Assembly (NCBI RefSeq): GCF_000826105.1
Contig: NZ_CCYK01000004.1
Coordinates: 396,001-460,000 of the forward strand
From: Pseudomonas massiliensis
GTDB taxonomy: Bacteria; Pseudomonadota; Gammaproteobacteria; Pseudomonadales; Pseudomonadaceae
Direction: 5' to 3'
Length of the DNA: 64,000 nt
Of this stretch, positions 7,262 through 16,732 are shown piece after piece. Numbering within the stretch: the stretch's first letter is position 1; every line of letters begins with the position of its first letter. Under the pieces are notes generated by a model. It did not search any database and had not been told where the DNA came from. It saw only the letters and a list, made by a program, of their open reading frames with translations. A program made the position numbers and the translations under genes.

Positions 7262-9250
7262 CTAAGCCTGTTCCAAAGCAGCGCTGCCCAGCAATTCGAG
7301 CGAGGCGTTGTCCATGATATGGAAGATGAAGTCTGTACTCGCCAGGTCGGCGTGGTTGCCGGCAAGCGTCACCTCGAAGCGCTGGCCTTGGGCATCGGCG
7401 TCGTAGCTTTTGATGTAGGTGCGGCTGCCGTCGGCGCTGACCTGAATGGCCAGGGTGCCGTCGCGGCCGTTGCCCAGGCCGGTGAACTCCAGCGCGGAGA
7501 GGTCAAGACGGTCCTGGCCGGTGGTAAAGTCAGTGATCAGGTCGCTATGCCCAGTTGTGGTGGTACGGTAGCTGTCCGTGAGGCTGGTGAAGCGGAACAG
7601 GTCATCGCCGCTGCCGCCAGTGAGGGTGTCGCGCCCGGCGCCGCCCAATAGCACATCATCGCCCGCGCCGCCGTTGAGGCGGTCGTTGCCGGAGAGGCCA
7701 TTGAGCACTTCACTGACGGCGGTGCCATCAAGGGTGTCGGCGCTGGCGCTGCCTTCGAGGCTCAAGGGGCTGAACAACACATTGTCCTGATCGAGCAGGT
7801 CTTCATAGAGGCCGTTGAGGGTGATCTGGAAACGCTGGCCTTCGGCGTCCGCGTCGTAGCTTTTCAGGTAGGTGCGCCCGGTACTGTCACTTTGCACGAT
7901 GGCCAAGGTGCCGTCATGGCCGTTGCCGAAACCGGTGAAACCGAGGGCGGAAAGGTCCAGGCGGTCCAGGCTGGCGTTGAAGTCCAGGATGGCGTCCGCG
8001 AAAGAGGTACTGGCCGAGCGGTAGCTGTCGCTGAGGCTGGTATAGCGGATCACGTCCGCGCCTTCGCCGCTGATAATGGTTTCCGCACCGCGTCCGCCAT
8101 CGATCAGGTCGTTCCCTGCGTAGCCGATGATGTTTTCGCGCACGTCACCACCCATGATCACATCGTCGCCACTAGTGCCGATCAGGTCCTCGAACCCGTT
8201 GATCAGAGTGCCGAAGCTACGGTCCAGGCTGCCATCGGCATTGAGCCGCAGCACGCCGTAGTTCTCCTCGGCGCTACCTGCCAGCACGATCTTGCCGTCG
8301 GCTTGCAGGGCAATGGAGTGTACGGTGTCATTGCCCTCGGCCAGGGAGAAGGTTGCCTTGCCGTCGCCGCTGAAGGCCTTGTCCAGGCTGCCGTCTGGGT
8401 TGAGGCGCAGGATGCCGAAATCCGTGCCGAAGTTTTCGGTATCGCTATTGCCCGCCAGGAGAATCTTGCCGTCGGGTTGTACCGCTACCGTAAAGGCCGC
8501 GTCCCAGCCGGGAGACACGCTGTAGCTGACATGGCCGTTGGCGCCGAAGGTGGTGTCGAGGCTGCCATCGGCGTTGTAGCGGTACAGCTGGAATTCGCCG
8601 TCGGCGCTGCCAGGTAGCAGGATCTTGCCGTCTGCCTGCAACGCCACGGCGTAGTCGAAATTGCCCGTGTCATTGTCGGGTTCGGCGAACTGGACGATGC
8701 CCGTGCCGTTGAAGCTGGTGTCCAGGCTGCCGTCCGGGTTCAGGCGGGCCACGGTGTGCAGGCTGTCGTTGCGCCCGCTCACCAGCAGTTTGCCATCGGC
8801 CAGCATGGTCGTGCCGGTGTTGGAATAGCTGATGTCCGAGTCTATGCGAGTGACGCCGCCCTGGCCGAAAGTCTGGTCCAGGCTGCCGTCGGTGTTATAG
8901 CGGCTGACAAGAAAGTCGATGCTGCCGTCTTGATAACCGGCGCGAGTCACCAGGAGCTTGCCGTTGCCTTGGATGGCGAGGCTGTATTCATCGCCGAGCA
9001 TCACTTCGTCGGCGATCACCAACTTGCCGCCATCGGCGAAGGCGGTGTCCAGGGTGCCATTGCTGTTGAGGCGCACCACGGCGTATTCATATAGCTCGCC
9101 GAAGTTATGGGTGAACCCGCCCACCCAGAACTTGCCGTCCGACTGGATGGCGACGCTGCGGCCGGGATCGTTTTCGCCGTTGATGTCTATCTGGATATTG
9201 CCAGTGGCGGAGCGGACAACCCGCACGCCATCGGAGCTTGTGGAGGTCAT
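7262..9250 (-). CDS. Delta-60 repeat and RTX-type secreted protein
   Basis: A 662-residue acidic protein without a classical signal peptide. The N-terminal 350 residues hold about six delta-60 repeats (pattern: AIQxDGKxLxxG ... RLNxDGSLDxxFG). Then come glycine-aspartate repeats of the RTX type ([42 protein letters not shown]) and two copies of a segment like the serralysin C-terminal module, each with SDSYR...[20 protein letters not shown]. This build suggests a calcium-binding type I secretion substrate. No protease HExxH motif is present and no ABC exporter lies nearby. The start at 9250 has an AAAGGA site upstream. Function unknown; adhesion or matrix roles are possible. Confidence 0.8.
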   Translation of the reverse strand: MTSTSSDGVRVVRSATGNIQIDINGENDPGRSVAIQSDGKFWVGGFTHNFGELYEYAVVRLNSNGTLDTAFADGGKLVIADEVMLGDEYSLAIQGNGKLLVTRAGYQDGSIDFLVSRYNTDGSLDQTFGQGGVTRIDSDISYSNTGTTMLADGKLLVSGRNDSLHTVARLNPDGSLDTSFNGTGIVQFAEPDNDTGNFDYAVALQADGKILLPGSADGEFQLYRYNADGSLDTTFGANGHVSYSVSPGWDAAFTVAVQPDGKILLAGNSDTENFGTDFGILRLNPDGSLDKAFSGDGKATFSLAEGNDTVHSIALQADGKIVLAGSAEENYGVLRLNADGSLDRSFGTLINGFEDLIGTSGDDVIMGGDVRENIIGYAGNDLIDGGRGAETIISGEGADVIRYTSLSDSYRSASTSFADAILDFNASLDRLDLSALGFTGFGNGHDGTLAIVQSDSTGRTYLKSYDADAEGQRFQITLNGLYEDLLDQDNVLFSPLSLEGSASADTLDGTAVSEVLNGLSGNDRLNGGAGDDVLLGGAGRDTLTGGSGDDLFRFTSLTDSYRTTTTGHSDLITDFTTGQDRLDLSALEFTGLGNGRDGTLAIQVSADGSRTYIKSYDADAQGQRFEVTLAGNHADLASTDFIFHIMDNASLELLGSAALEQA

Positions 9251-9381
9251 GGCCTACAGTCCTTTGCTCGAGGAAAAGGGCCCGCATTCGCCGCCAGGAG
9301 GCACTGCATGGGTGCTGCGGTGCTTCCAAGCTAGCCGGGTTTGGCGAATTTTCCAGCGCGGCGGCGCCTTCGAGCCACTGG

Positions 9382-10083
9382 CTAGATAGAGATAGAAGCC
9401 GTCAGGTTCTGGTGCATGTATTCAAGGAAGCGGCGTTGGAACAGCATGGTGTGTTCATGGGCGGCCTTCTCCGCGGCATCGGCGTCGCGGGCGGCGATGA
9501 AGCCGATGATCTCGTCATGGTCACGACCGAGGCGATGGGTACTGGCGGAGCTGATTACATGGTCGAAATGCAGGTGCAGCAGTCGTTGCCCTTCGCCGAG
9601 CAGGCGTTCATAGGCGCTGACCAGGTAAGGGTTTCGCCCGGCCTGGGCAATAGCCAGGTGAAAACGCTTGTTGAGTTCGGACATGGCCTGGAAATCCCCG
9701 GAGGTCACGGCTTCCAGGTAAGCGTCGTCGGCCCTGCGGATGGCGAGCAGGTCCTCAGGACGGTGCTGGGTCGCGGCCAGGCGGGAGACCGCCCGTTGCA
9801 GCAGGTCCAGGGCCGAGATGTAGTTGGGAAAGTTCTCTATCTCAAAGGGCGTCACCAGGGTGGTGCGGTTGGGCAGTATGGTCACCAGGCCTTCGGCGGT
9901 CAGCCGTGCCAGGGCATCGCGCACCGGCGAGCGAGACAGGCCGAATTGCGCGGCCAGGGAGATTTCGTCCAGTTGCTCACCAGGCTTGAGCTTGAGGGTG
10001 AGGATCTGCTTGCGCAGCTCGTCATAGATATAGCGGCCCCCATGACGGCGCACGCCGGTGTCCAGCTCTTTCTTCTCAGCCAT
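9382..10083 (-). CDS. GntR-family (FadR/FCD subfamily) transcriptional regulator
   Basis: A 233-residue regulator. The N-terminal winged helix (about 15-80) contains the typical run LKPGEQLDEISLAAQFGLSR SPVRDALARL, followed by an all-helical FCD ligand-binding domain with metal-ligand-type His and Asp residues (FHLAIAQAGRN, EHTMLFQRR). It is the last gene on the minus-strand side of the catabolic island, 88 bp after the racemase-superfamily gene. FCD regulators usually bind small organic acids and control the adjacent catabolic genes, so this is the best candidate to bind the operator-like sequences at 15311 and 21329. Confidence 0.85.
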   Translation of the reverse strand: MAEKKELDTGVRRHGGRYIYDELRKQILTLKLKPGEQLDEISLAAQFGLSRSPVRDALARLTAEGLVTILPNRTTLVTPFEIENFPNYISALDLLQRAVSRLAATQHRPEDLLAIRRADDAYLEAVTSGDFQAMSELNKRFHLAIAQAGRNPYLVSAYERLLGEGQRLLHLHFDHVISSASTHRLGRDHDEIIGFIAARDADAAEKAAHEHTMLFQRRFLEYMHQNLTASISI

Positions 10084-10171
10084 GTTCAGGTCTCTGTGGG
10101 GTAGCCAGCATGATACATGGCACCCCGGTTGGCTTTCATCTGCCGCGGCCAGGCGGCCGCGCCCTCACCGG

Positions 10172-11200
10172 CTAAGCGTTGAAACCCGAGCCCCAGGTGT
10201 CGCTGAGCATGAAGCCTTCGCAGAGCGGATCTTGCGGATCCAGGCCGAGCTGCTGCAAACCGTAGAGCCAGGCGCGGCCGGTGATGCGTGGCAGCACCGC
10301 AGGTTTGCGCCCAACCTCCGCACGGCCCAGGAAACCCACCTGGAACTGCCCACCGATGGTGGATTGGGACACCAACTGGTCGCCTACCTCGGCCAGACCA
10401 CGGGCTGCCAGGGTCGCCAGGTTGGCCGAGCTGCCTGTGCCACAGGGGGAACGGTCCACCCGGCCTGGCGGCAGCGTGGTGCAGGTCTGGTAGGTATGGT
10501 GGTCCAGGCGATGGCGGAACATCACATAGGCCACTTCGTTGACCGAAGGCAACAGCGGGTGCTGCAGGCTCACTTGACGATTGATCACTTCCTTGAGCGC
10601 GACGCCTGTCTCGGCCAGCTGGCGAGCATGTTCAGGGGCGATGCTCAGCCCCACCTGTTCCACGTCGATCAAGGCGTAATACACCCCGCCGAAGGCGATA
10701 TCCACCTTGAGGATGCCGTGGTCCGGGGTTTCGATGGGAAAGTCCAAGTGCTCGACGAAGGCTGGCACCATGTCCAGGGAGACACTCTGGCAGCGGCCGT
10801 CCATGCACAGGGCCCGGGCGGTGACCAGGCCGGCGGGGGTGTCCAGCACCACCGTGGTTTCCGGTTCGTGCATGGGCAGCATGCCCAGTTCCAGCAGGGC
10901 GGTGACCACGCACACGCAGTTGCTGCCAGACATGGGATGGGCCTTGTCGGCCTGCAGCACGATGAAGCCAGCATCGGCTTCTGGCCGGGTAGGCGGCAGT
11001 AGCAGGTTCACAGACATCTGCAGGCAGCCTCGGGGCTCCAGGGTCACTAGCCGACGCAGGCTGTCGTCCACCTCGTTGATGTAGTTCATCTTGTCCAGCA
11101 TGGTGTCGCCGGGGATGCCCAGCACACCGCCAGTAATGACCTTGCCGATTTCACCTTCGCAGTGAACCTCGGCCAATTGCAGGGTTTTTTTCCAGCGCAT
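10172..11200 (-). CDS. Proline racemase superfamily protein with Ser at first catalytic position (possible trans-3-hydroxy-L-proline dehydratase)
   Basis: A 342-residue protein of the proline racemase / hydroxyproline epimerase superfamily. True racemases and epimerases use two catalytic Cys, the first in MCGH. Here that site reads HPMSGSNC, so Ser91 replaces Cys and Ser93 replaces the His. The second site, DRSPCGTGSSAN, keeps Cys253. The N-terminus has the variant EVHCEGEIGKV instead of DSHTGGEP. In the known superfamily a Ser/Cys or Thr/Cys pair marks trans-3-hydroxy-L-proline dehydratases, so dehydration is more likely than racemization. It sits between the DapA-like gene (66 bp) and the GntR gene. 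Exact substrate unknown. Confidence 0.75.
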   Translation of the reverse strand: MRWKKTLQLAEVHCEGEIGKVITGGVLGIPGDTMLDKMNYINEVDDSLRRLVTLEPRGCLQMSVNLLLPPTRPEADAGFIVLQADKAHPMSGSNCVCVVTALLELGMLPMHEPETTVVLDTPAGLVTARALCMDGRCQSVSLDMVPAFVEHLDFPIETPDHGILKVDIAFGGVYYALIDVEQVGLSIAPEHARQLAETGVALKEVINRQVSLQHPLLPSVNEVAYVMFRHRLDHHTYQTCTTLPPGRVDRSPCGTGSSANLATLAARGLAEVGDQLVSQSTIGGQFQVGFLGRAEVGRKPAVLPRITGRAWLYGLQQLGLDPQDPLCEGFMLSDTWGSGFNA

Positions 11201-11266
11201 GATGATGCCTTATCGATAGGGCCGCTCCGGTGCGAGCGTACACGGCAGCGGCGCAATGGGAGGCCG

Positions 11267-12142
11267 TCAGCCCTGGCACGCCTCGAACACGCGGCGGAAC
11301 TCTACCTTCTCTTCTTCGGTGAGCGGCAATAGCGGTGCCCGCGCGTTGCCGACCTTGAAGCCGGCCAGCTCGGTCCCGTACTTTACCTTCTGCACGAACT
11401 TGCCGCTTTCTAGGTTGGCCATCACGGGGAACATCGTACGCATGATCTCCTGAGCGCCACGGATATCACCGCCAGTGAAGGTGCGATGGAAGGCCACTAC
11501 CTTTTCCGGGAAAATGTTGGCTGGCCCACAGATCCAGCTGTCCGCGCCCCAAAGGTAGAAGTCCAGGGCCTGATCGTCGGAGCCGCAGGAAAGCTGCAGC
11601 CCTTTATATTGCTCGCCGATCTCGATGGCGCGCAGCAGGTTGCCGCTGCTTTCCTTGATTCCCAGCACACGCGGGTGCTCATGCAGCGCGGCGATCACAT
11701 CCATGCCCACTTCCACATTGGTGCGGATGGGGTAGTTGTACAGCACCACATTGATGTCCGGGAAGGTGTCCAGGATGGTCTGGTAATGGGCCAGCAGCTC
11801 GGCCTGTGAAGGCAGGGCGTAATAGGGCGGGGCGATCAGCAGGTTGGTGTAGCCCGCGTCCACAGTCTGGCTTACCTGTTCCAGCACTTCACGCGTGCAG
11901 GAGCCGTTGGCGCCGGCGATCAGTGTGCCGCGTCCGCCAACCACTTCCTTCACAGTAGCGAGGATCTGCCGCCGCTCATCGTTGGCCAGTGCATAGTATT
12001 CACCTGTGGAGCCCAGCGGAACGAAACCGCTGACGCCCGCGGCCAGCTGGGTTTCCAGGATAGACGCCAGGGTGTCGTGATCGACCTTGCCAGCAGCGTT
12101 GAAAGGGGTGACGAGGGCGGGCAGGATGCCATTCAATTTCAC
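11267..12142 (-). CDS. DapA-fold lyase/deaminase (dihydrodipicolinate synthase family)
   Basis: A 291-residue TIM-barrel enzyme of the DHDPS/N-acetylneuraminate lyase family. Visible signatures are GSTGEYY (about 44-50), the Tyr of VLYNYP (Tyr135) and the Schiff-base lysine Lys163 in LGIKESSGN. The family includes 4-hydroxy-tetrahydrodipicolinate synthase, sugar-acid dehydratases and the HypD deaminase of hydroxyproline catabolism. Its place inside an importer/oxidase/dehydrogenase cluster, away from lysine genes, points to a catabolic lyase or deaminase rather than biosynthetic DapA. It is 18 bp downstream of an ABC permease gene, in the same minus-strand operon. Confidence 0.8.
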   Translation of the reverse strand: MKLNGILPALVTPFNAAGKVDHDTLASILETQLAAGVSGFVPLGSTGEYYALANDERRQILATVKEVVGGRGTLIAGANGSCTREVLEQVSQTVDAGYTNLLIAPPYYALPSQAELLAHYQTILDTFPDINVVLYNYPIRTNVEVGMDVIAALHEHPRVLGIKESSGNLLRAIEIGEQYKGLQLSCGSDDQALDFYLWGADSWICGPANIFPEKVVAFHRTFTGGDIRGAQEIMRTMFPVMANLESGKFVQKVKYGTELAGFKVGNARAPLLPLTEEEKVEFRRVFEACQG

Positions 12143-12160
12143 GGTGTCTCTCCTTGGGGT

Positions 12161-12826
12161 TCAGTAGGCGTAACGGCGCAACAGCCGTCCTTCCACCACG
12201 CCAACCAGGCGGGTGAGCGGGAAGGCCACGAGGAAATAGATGACGGCCACGGCCGAAAGGAACTCGACGGGGCGGGCGGTGCTGTTGGAGATGTTCTGGC
12301 CTACGAACATAAGGTCGGCCACGCCCACCGAGGAGATGAGCGCGCTTTCCTTGAACAGGCTCACCACATTCGAAAGCAGGGGCGGCACGGCACGCAGCAG
12401 CGCTTGGGGAAATACCACATAGAGCACCTTTACTCTGGACGTGAGGCCCAGGGCGATGCAGGCGTCGTGCTGTTCGCTGGCGATGGACTTGAGCGCGCCG
12501 CGGAAGGTTTCGCTGGTAATCGCGCCCATATATAAAGTGAGCGCGATCAGCACGCTGGCGTAGGGCGGGATGTTCAAGCCGAACACCACCGGGAAGCAGA
12601 AGAAGACCCAGAACAGCTGGATCAACAAGGGCGTGCCACGGAAGAACTCGACGTACAGCGCCAGCGGCAGGCGCAGAACGGGCGTTCTGACTTGACGCAG
12701 CAGGCTCACCACGAAGCCCCAGAGGCTGCCCAGCAGCGCGCAGACCAGGGTGAAGGCCAGGGTCAGCAATAGCCCCTTGAACAGCACGGGCCAGTAACCA
12801 GGCACAACCGAGAAATCGAGCGGCAT
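12161..12826 (-). CDS. Polar amino acid ABC transporter permease (second)
   Basis: A 221-residue inner-membrane permease of the HisM/GlnP family with about five hydrophobic segments and the coupling loop that contacts the ATPase (EQHDACIALGLT followed by VVFPQALLRAVPPLLSN). The motif YVEFFRGTPLLIQLFW is typical of the polar amino acid family. It begins 10 bp after the sister permease and is related to it, as expected for a heterodimeric importer channel. Confidence 0.88.
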   Translation of the reverse strand: MPLDFSVVPGYWPVLFKGLLLTLAFTLVCALLGSLWGFVVSLLRQVRTPVLRLPLALYVEFFRGTPLLIQLFWVFFCFPVVFGLNIPPYASVLIALTLYMGAITSETFRGALKSIASEQHDACIALGLTSRVKVLYVVFPQALLRAVPPLLSNVVSLFKESALISSVGVADLMFVGQNISNSTARPVEFLSAVAVIYFLVAFPLTRLVGVVEGRLLRRYAY

Positions 12827-12836
12827 AATGGTTTCC

Positions 12837-13508
12837 TCAACGTTGCGCGGCCAGGTCCTGGCGCCTTTCGAACCACTGCACGAGCTGGGCGATGGGCAGC
12901 GAGAGCGCGAAGTAGATCAAGGCGATCAGGGTGTAGGTTTCCAGTGGGCGATACGCTTCGGTAGCCAGGCTCTTGCCCACGTACATCAGGTCTGAGACGG
13001 CGACTATGGCCACCAGGGCGCTTTGCTGCAGGGTGCCGATGCCGTTGGTCATCAGTACAGGCAAGGCGCTGCGCAATGATTGCGGCAATACCACGTAGAG
13101 CGTGCGCTGCCAGGGCCGCAGGCCGAGCGCGACGCAGGCATCGAGGTGTTCTCGGGGTACGGCCTGCACTCCAGCGCGATAGGCCTCGGCATTGAAAGCC
13201 GTCAGGTTCAGGCCAAGGGCCAGAAAGCCCATGGCGACCGGGTCGACGAAGACGTTGAACAGCATGGGCACGCAATAGAAGAACCAGACGATCTGAAGCA
13301 ACGCCGGAGTGCAGCGAAAGAATTCGATGAACAGCTGGGCCGGCCAACGAACGAAGAACCAGCGACTAAGCGTCATCAGGCACAAAAGGAAACCGCAGGT
13401 CAGGCCGATCAGATTGGCCACCAGGGCCAGTTCCAGGGTTACCTTTAGCCCATCCAGCAAGGCTGGCAGGCTACCGCTGAGAAAGTGGAAATCGAATTGG
13501 TAATTCAT
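12837..13508 (-). CDS. Polar amino acid ABC transporter permease (first)
   Basis: A 223-residue HisM/HisQ-like permease with about five membrane segments. It has FIEFFRCTPALLQIVWF and the ATPase-coupling segment EHLDACVALGLRPWQRTLYVVLPQSLRSALP. It lies 11 bp after the ATPase gene and 10 bp before the second permease gene. Together with the ATPase (13520) and the binding protein (14393) it forms a complete importer, probably for an amino or imino acid. Confidence 0.88.
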   Translation of the reverse strand: MNYQFDFHFLSGSLPALLDGLKVTLELALVANLIGLTCGFLLCLMTLSRWFFVRWPAQLFIEFFRCTPALLQIVWFFYCVPMLFNVFVDPVAMGFLALGLNLTAFNAEAYRAGVQAVPREHLDACVALGLRPWQRTLYVVLPQSLRSALPVLMTNGIGTLQQSALVAIVAVSDLMYVGKSLATEAYRPLETYTLIALIYFALSLPIAQLVQWFERRQDLAAQR

Positions 13509-13519
13509 CGCGGCGCGCC

Positions 13520-14341
13520 TCAGTCCAGATGCAGCACTTTTTCCAGGAATTCCCGGGTTCTCGCTTCACGCGGAGCGGTGAACAATTGCTGGGGCGGGCC
13601 TTGCTCGACCACCTTGCCGTTGGCGCAGAACACCACCCGGGTCGCGATATGGCGGGCGAAATGCATGTCGTGGGTCACGATGATCATGGCCATCTTCTGG
13701 TCGGCCAGTTGCATCATCACGTTCTGCACCTCGGTAACCATCTCTGGGTCCAGGGCGGACGTTACTTCATCGAACAGCATCAGCCGAGGCTCGAGCATCA
13801 ACGCCCGGGCAATGGCCACCCGCTGCTTCTGGCCTCCCGAGAGCTGGCTGGGGTAAGCATGCAGCTTGCTTTCAAGCCCCAGCCGCGACAGGTAGGCACG
13901 AGCCTTCTCGGTAGCCTCGGCCTTGCTCAGGCCATGGACCCTCACCGGGGCCAGAATCAGGTTGCCCAGCACTGAGAGGTGAGGGAACAGGGTGTAGTGC
14001 TGGAACACCATGCCGATCTGCTTGTGCAGCGCCTCGTCCAGCGGCTTGCCGTGCTTGCGGCTGCCGTCGATATAGGGCTTGCCCTGGAAGTGAATGCTAC
14101 CGCCCTGGATGCTTTCCAGGCCCATCAGCACGCGCAGCAGCGAGCTCTTGCCACTGCCGGAAGGGCCGATGATGACCAGCCGGTCATCGGCGCGCATGCT
14201 CAGGGTCATCTGGTCCATCACCACCAACTGCTCGCTGTAGGCCTTGCGCACCTGACGCAGCTGGATGAAATCGCCGTCTTCGACTGAATCCGGGGTGAGC
14301 GAAGCCTGTGGCGGCGCGGCCACCAAATAGGGAGTGTTCAT
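13520..14341 (-). CDS. Amino acid ABC transporter ATP-binding protein
   Basis: A 273-residue ATPase of the GlnQ/HisP family. Walker A is GPSGSGKSSLLR, the signature is LSGGQKQRVAIARAL, Walker B is LMLFDEVTSALD and the switch His is in IIVTHDMHFA. The start at 14341 (MNTPYLVAAPP) is chosen because GGAGA lies eight bases upstream; the frame extends 48 bases further without such support. The first 35 residues precede the usual ABC start and are unusually long. It is 51 bp after the binding-protein gene. Confidence 0.9.
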   Translation of the reverse strand: MNTPYLVAAPPQASLTPDSVEDGDFIQLRQVRKAYSEQLVVMDQMTLSMRADDRLVIIGPSGSGKSSLLRVLMGLESIQGGSIHFQGKPYIDGSRKHGKPLDEALHKQIGMVFQHYTLFPHLSVLGNLILAPVRVHGLSKAEATEKARAYLSRLGLESKLHAYPSQLSGGQKQRVAIARALMLEPRLMLFDEVTSALDPEMVTEVQNVMMQLADQKMAMIIVTHDMHFARHIATRVVFCANGKVVEQGPPQQLFTAPREARTREFLEKVLHLD

Positions 14342-14392
14342 GGGGTCGTCTCCACGCAGGCACGGCCAGCCGTGCCCCTGGTAGTTCAAGGG

Positions 14393-15232
14393 TTACGGGT
14401 TGCGACCCGCTACGGCCAGTTGGGCATTGGCCTTCTCTACCAGCTTGTCGATATCACCGGCATCACGTCGCTGCTGCAGGTAGATGTTGAGCACTTGCTG
14501 ATCGGCGACGGGCATGTCACGGGCTACACCGAAGGCAATGCCTTGTTTGGCCAGGGCCGGCTGCAAGGCCACTTCCTTGGCCCAGTCATTGCGCTGGATG
14601 AACAAGCGATTGGTGTCGCTGGCGTCGGCCAACACATCCGCGCGGCGGGAGATCAGCGCCATGCGGGTCTCGTCCAACCCAGGCAGGCGCATGATCCTGG
14701 CGTGCTGGATTTCCCGGGAGATGGCCTTGTCCGCTGAAGTACCGGACATCACCGCGATGGTGACGCCGTCCTTGTCGTAGTCGGCCAGGCGGTTGCTAGC
14801 AGTGGCGAACTTGGGGTTCTCCTTGTTCACCATCAAGGACACGCTGTAGTCCACGGCCGGGGTCGAGAAGCCCACCGCCAGAGCGCGCTCTGGCGTGGGA
14901 TTCAAGGCCATGGCCATGTCCCATTTGCCACTCTGAATGCCGGCGACCTGGTTGTCCCAGCTGGTGTCCACGAACTGGACCTTGACTTTAAGGACGTTCT
15001 CGCCGAAGTCCCGGCACAGGTCGACGAAATAGCCGCTGTACTGACCGGATGCGGCATCACGCATCACATAGGGCGCGGCGACCGCGGCGCCACAGCGCAG
15101 CACGCCGGCCTTCTGTACGTCTTGCCATGAATTGCCGGCCGCCGATGCAACGGTTGCCGCGCTTAGCGTAGCCGCCACCAGGGCGGCCCGGGCCAAGCGG
15201 ATGTTGATGAAACGAGGAGCTGCACGAACCAT
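14393..15232 (-). CDS. ABC transporter periplasmic substrate-binding protein (copy 1)
   Basis: A 279-residue family 3 solute-binding protein. The N-terminus is an Arg-rich signal peptide ending near LSAATVASAAG. The mature part starts WQDVQKAGVLRCGAAVAAPY and contains GYFVDLCRDFGE and GKWDMAMALNPTPERALAVGF, the usual two-lobed amino-acid-binding layout. The start at 15232 has a good ribosome site (AGAGGTGA). It heads the minus-strand importer/catabolic operon, and its upstream region carries an operator-like palindrome. It is clearly paralogous to the protein at 20432-21265: long stretches of the N-lobe are nearly identical. Confidence 0.9.
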   Translation of the reverse strand: MVRAAPRFINIRLARAALVAATLSAATVASAAGNSWQDVQKAGVLRCGAAVAAPYVMRDAASGQYSGYFVDLCRDFGENVLKVKVQFVDTSWDNQVAGIQSGKWDMAMALNPTPERALAVGFSTPAVDYSVSLMVNKENPKFATASNRLADYDKDGVTIAVMSGTSADKAISREIQHARIMRLPGLDETRMALISRRADVLADASDTNRLFIQRNDWAKEVALQPALAKQGIAFGVARDMPVADQQVLNIYLQQRRDAGDIDKLVEKANAQLAVAGRNP

Positions 15233-15310
15233 GATTTCACCTCTGGCGTTGAACTTGTTCTTGTAGGCAGAAGAGCAAAGCGTGTTCACAAGCAGTTGCT
15301 TGAATTCGTG

Positions 15311-15338
15311 TTGTATGCAACGTTGCATTCAGGTTAGG
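15311..15338. promoter_or_regulatory. Operator-like palindrome between binding protein 1 and the DadA-like oxidase
   Basis: Contains the perfect palindrome ATGCAACGTTGCAT (15315-15328), about 80 bp upstream of the binding-protein start and about 130 bp upstream of the divergent oxidase gene. The 27 bases from 15312 match the segment at 21329 upstream of the second binding-protein gene at 22 positions, including the tail CAGG.TAGG. Size and symmetry fit a GntR/FCD operator. Confidence 0.65.
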
Positions 15339-15460
15339 TCGCCTTTAAGATCCCTGTCAACGGGAAAATCACCGGCTGTTCTCAGCGGTCCTTCAGCTCC
15401 TGTTTCTCCATTCAATAGTGCCAGGCAGCACCTGGCCCGTGCCTAGCCCAAGGAGTGCTC

Positions 15461-16699
15461 GTGCCGTCCATCGTCGTCGTAGGTGCTGGAATCATCGGCA
15501 CCACTATCGCTTACCAACTCCAGCGGACCGGCAAACGGGTGCTGCTGGTGGACAAGAACGAGCCTGGCCGCGGAGCATCGTTCGGCAACATGGCCAGCAT
15601 CGCCGTGACTGAATTCATGCCCGCGTCCCGTCCCGGGGTATGGGCGCAGATGCCCAAATGGCTGCTCGATCCCGAGGGCCCTATCTGCGTGCGGCCCGGC
15701 TACCTGCCCAAGCTCACGCCCTGGTTCCTGCGTTTCCTCGCCGCCAGCCGCCCGGCGAAGGTGCGCGAACTAGAGGCCTCTGGCGCTGCCCTGTGTGCTC
15801 GGGTCCATGAAGACTTGTCACAGTTGCTCAAGCAGACCGGCCTGGAACACATGCTCAGCGATCAAGGCTGCCTGAGCCTGTACACCGACGAAGCGGAATT
15901 CCGCGCCGACCGCGAGCACATCGAGGTCCTGGAGCGCTTCGGCTTCGCTCACCAAGTACTGGACCAGGCTGCGCTCCAGGCCTTGGAACCGGCCTTGGGG
16001 AAACAGATCGGTAAGGCAGTGCTTTTTCCAGAAAATCGCTCCATCAGTGATCCGCACAAGCTGGTGCTGGAGCTGGCGCAACGCTTTACCGCCCTGGGTG
16101 GGGAGATCGTGCGTGGTGAAGTCGTGCAATTCGACCGGAGCAATGGTGGTGTTTCTGGCGTGCGTCTGAGCGACGGCCGCGTATTGGCTGTTGAGGAAGT
16201 GGTGCTGGCCGCCGGTGCCTATACCGCCCGGCTGTCAAAGCTGATCGGCGAGCCCATTCCGTTGGAAACCGAGCGGGGTTATCACACCCAGGTGATGGCG
16301 CCGGGCATCAGCATGCGCCATTCCATCATCTGGCCGGCCAAGGCGTTCATGGTCACCCCTACTGCTGGCGGCGTACGCATCGGCGGCACCGTGGAAATGG
16401 CTGGGCTGGAGGCGCTGCCCAATTACCGGCGAGCCCAGGTGCTGGTCAAGCGCGCCAAAGAGGCCTTGCCCACGCTGCAGGTGGAGGGCATCAGTGAGTG
16501 GATGGGCCACCGCCCGGCAATGCCGGACACCGTCCCAGTGATGGGCCGCTCGGCGACCCAGCGCAATGTCTGGTATGCCTGCGGTCACGGACACCTCGGG
16601 CTCACCTACGCCGCCACCACGGCCCGGCTGCTGGCGGACCTGATCACGGGGCAGCAACCGCCCGTGGACATGACGCCGTATCGAGTCAACCGATTCTGA
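15461..16699 (+). CDS. FAD-dependent D-amino/imino acid oxidoreductase (DadA-like)
   Basis: A 412-residue flavoprotein of the DAO/glycine oxidase family. The FAD-binding motif GAGIIG lies at residues 8-13, followed by the acidic end of the second strand in LLVDKNEPGRGAS. The C-terminus has GHRPAMPDTVPVMG and CGHGHLGLTYAATTARLLADL, typical of DadA and D-hydroxyproline dehydrogenases. The GTG at 15461 is chosen because AAGGAG ends five bases before it. It starts the plus-strand half of the island. By analogy with hydroxyproline pathways it should oxidize a D-imino or D-amino acid and pass electrons to the respiratory chain. Confidence 0.82.
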   Translation: MPSIVVVGAGIIGTTIAYQLQRTGKRVLLVDKNEPGRGASFGNMASIAVTEFMPASRPGVWAQMPKWLLDPEGPICVRPGYLPKLTPWFLRFLAASRPAKVRELEASGAALCARVHEDLSQLLKQTGLEHMLSDQGCLSLYTDEAEFRADREHIEVLERFGFAHQVLDQAALQALEPALGKQIGKAVLFPENRSISDPHKLVLELAQRFTALGGEIVRGEVVQFDRSNGGVSGVRLSDGRVLAVEEVVLAAGAYTARLSKLIGEPIPLETERGYHTQVMAPGISMRHSIIWPAKAFMVTPTAGGVRIGGTVEMAGLEALPNYRRAQVLVKRAKEALPTLQVEGISEWMGHRPAMPDTVPVMGRSATQRNVWYACGHGHLGLTYAATTARLLADLITGQQPPVDMTPYRVNRF

Positions 16700-16732
16700 T
16701 CACGATGGACTGGACAAGGGCAGGTAACCGAT

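Noticed and set aside
10143..10160. CGCGGCC/GGCCGCG hairpin after the racemase-like gene as a terminator
   Set aside because: It lacks a T-tract and the GntR gene continues in the same direction, so termination is not supported.
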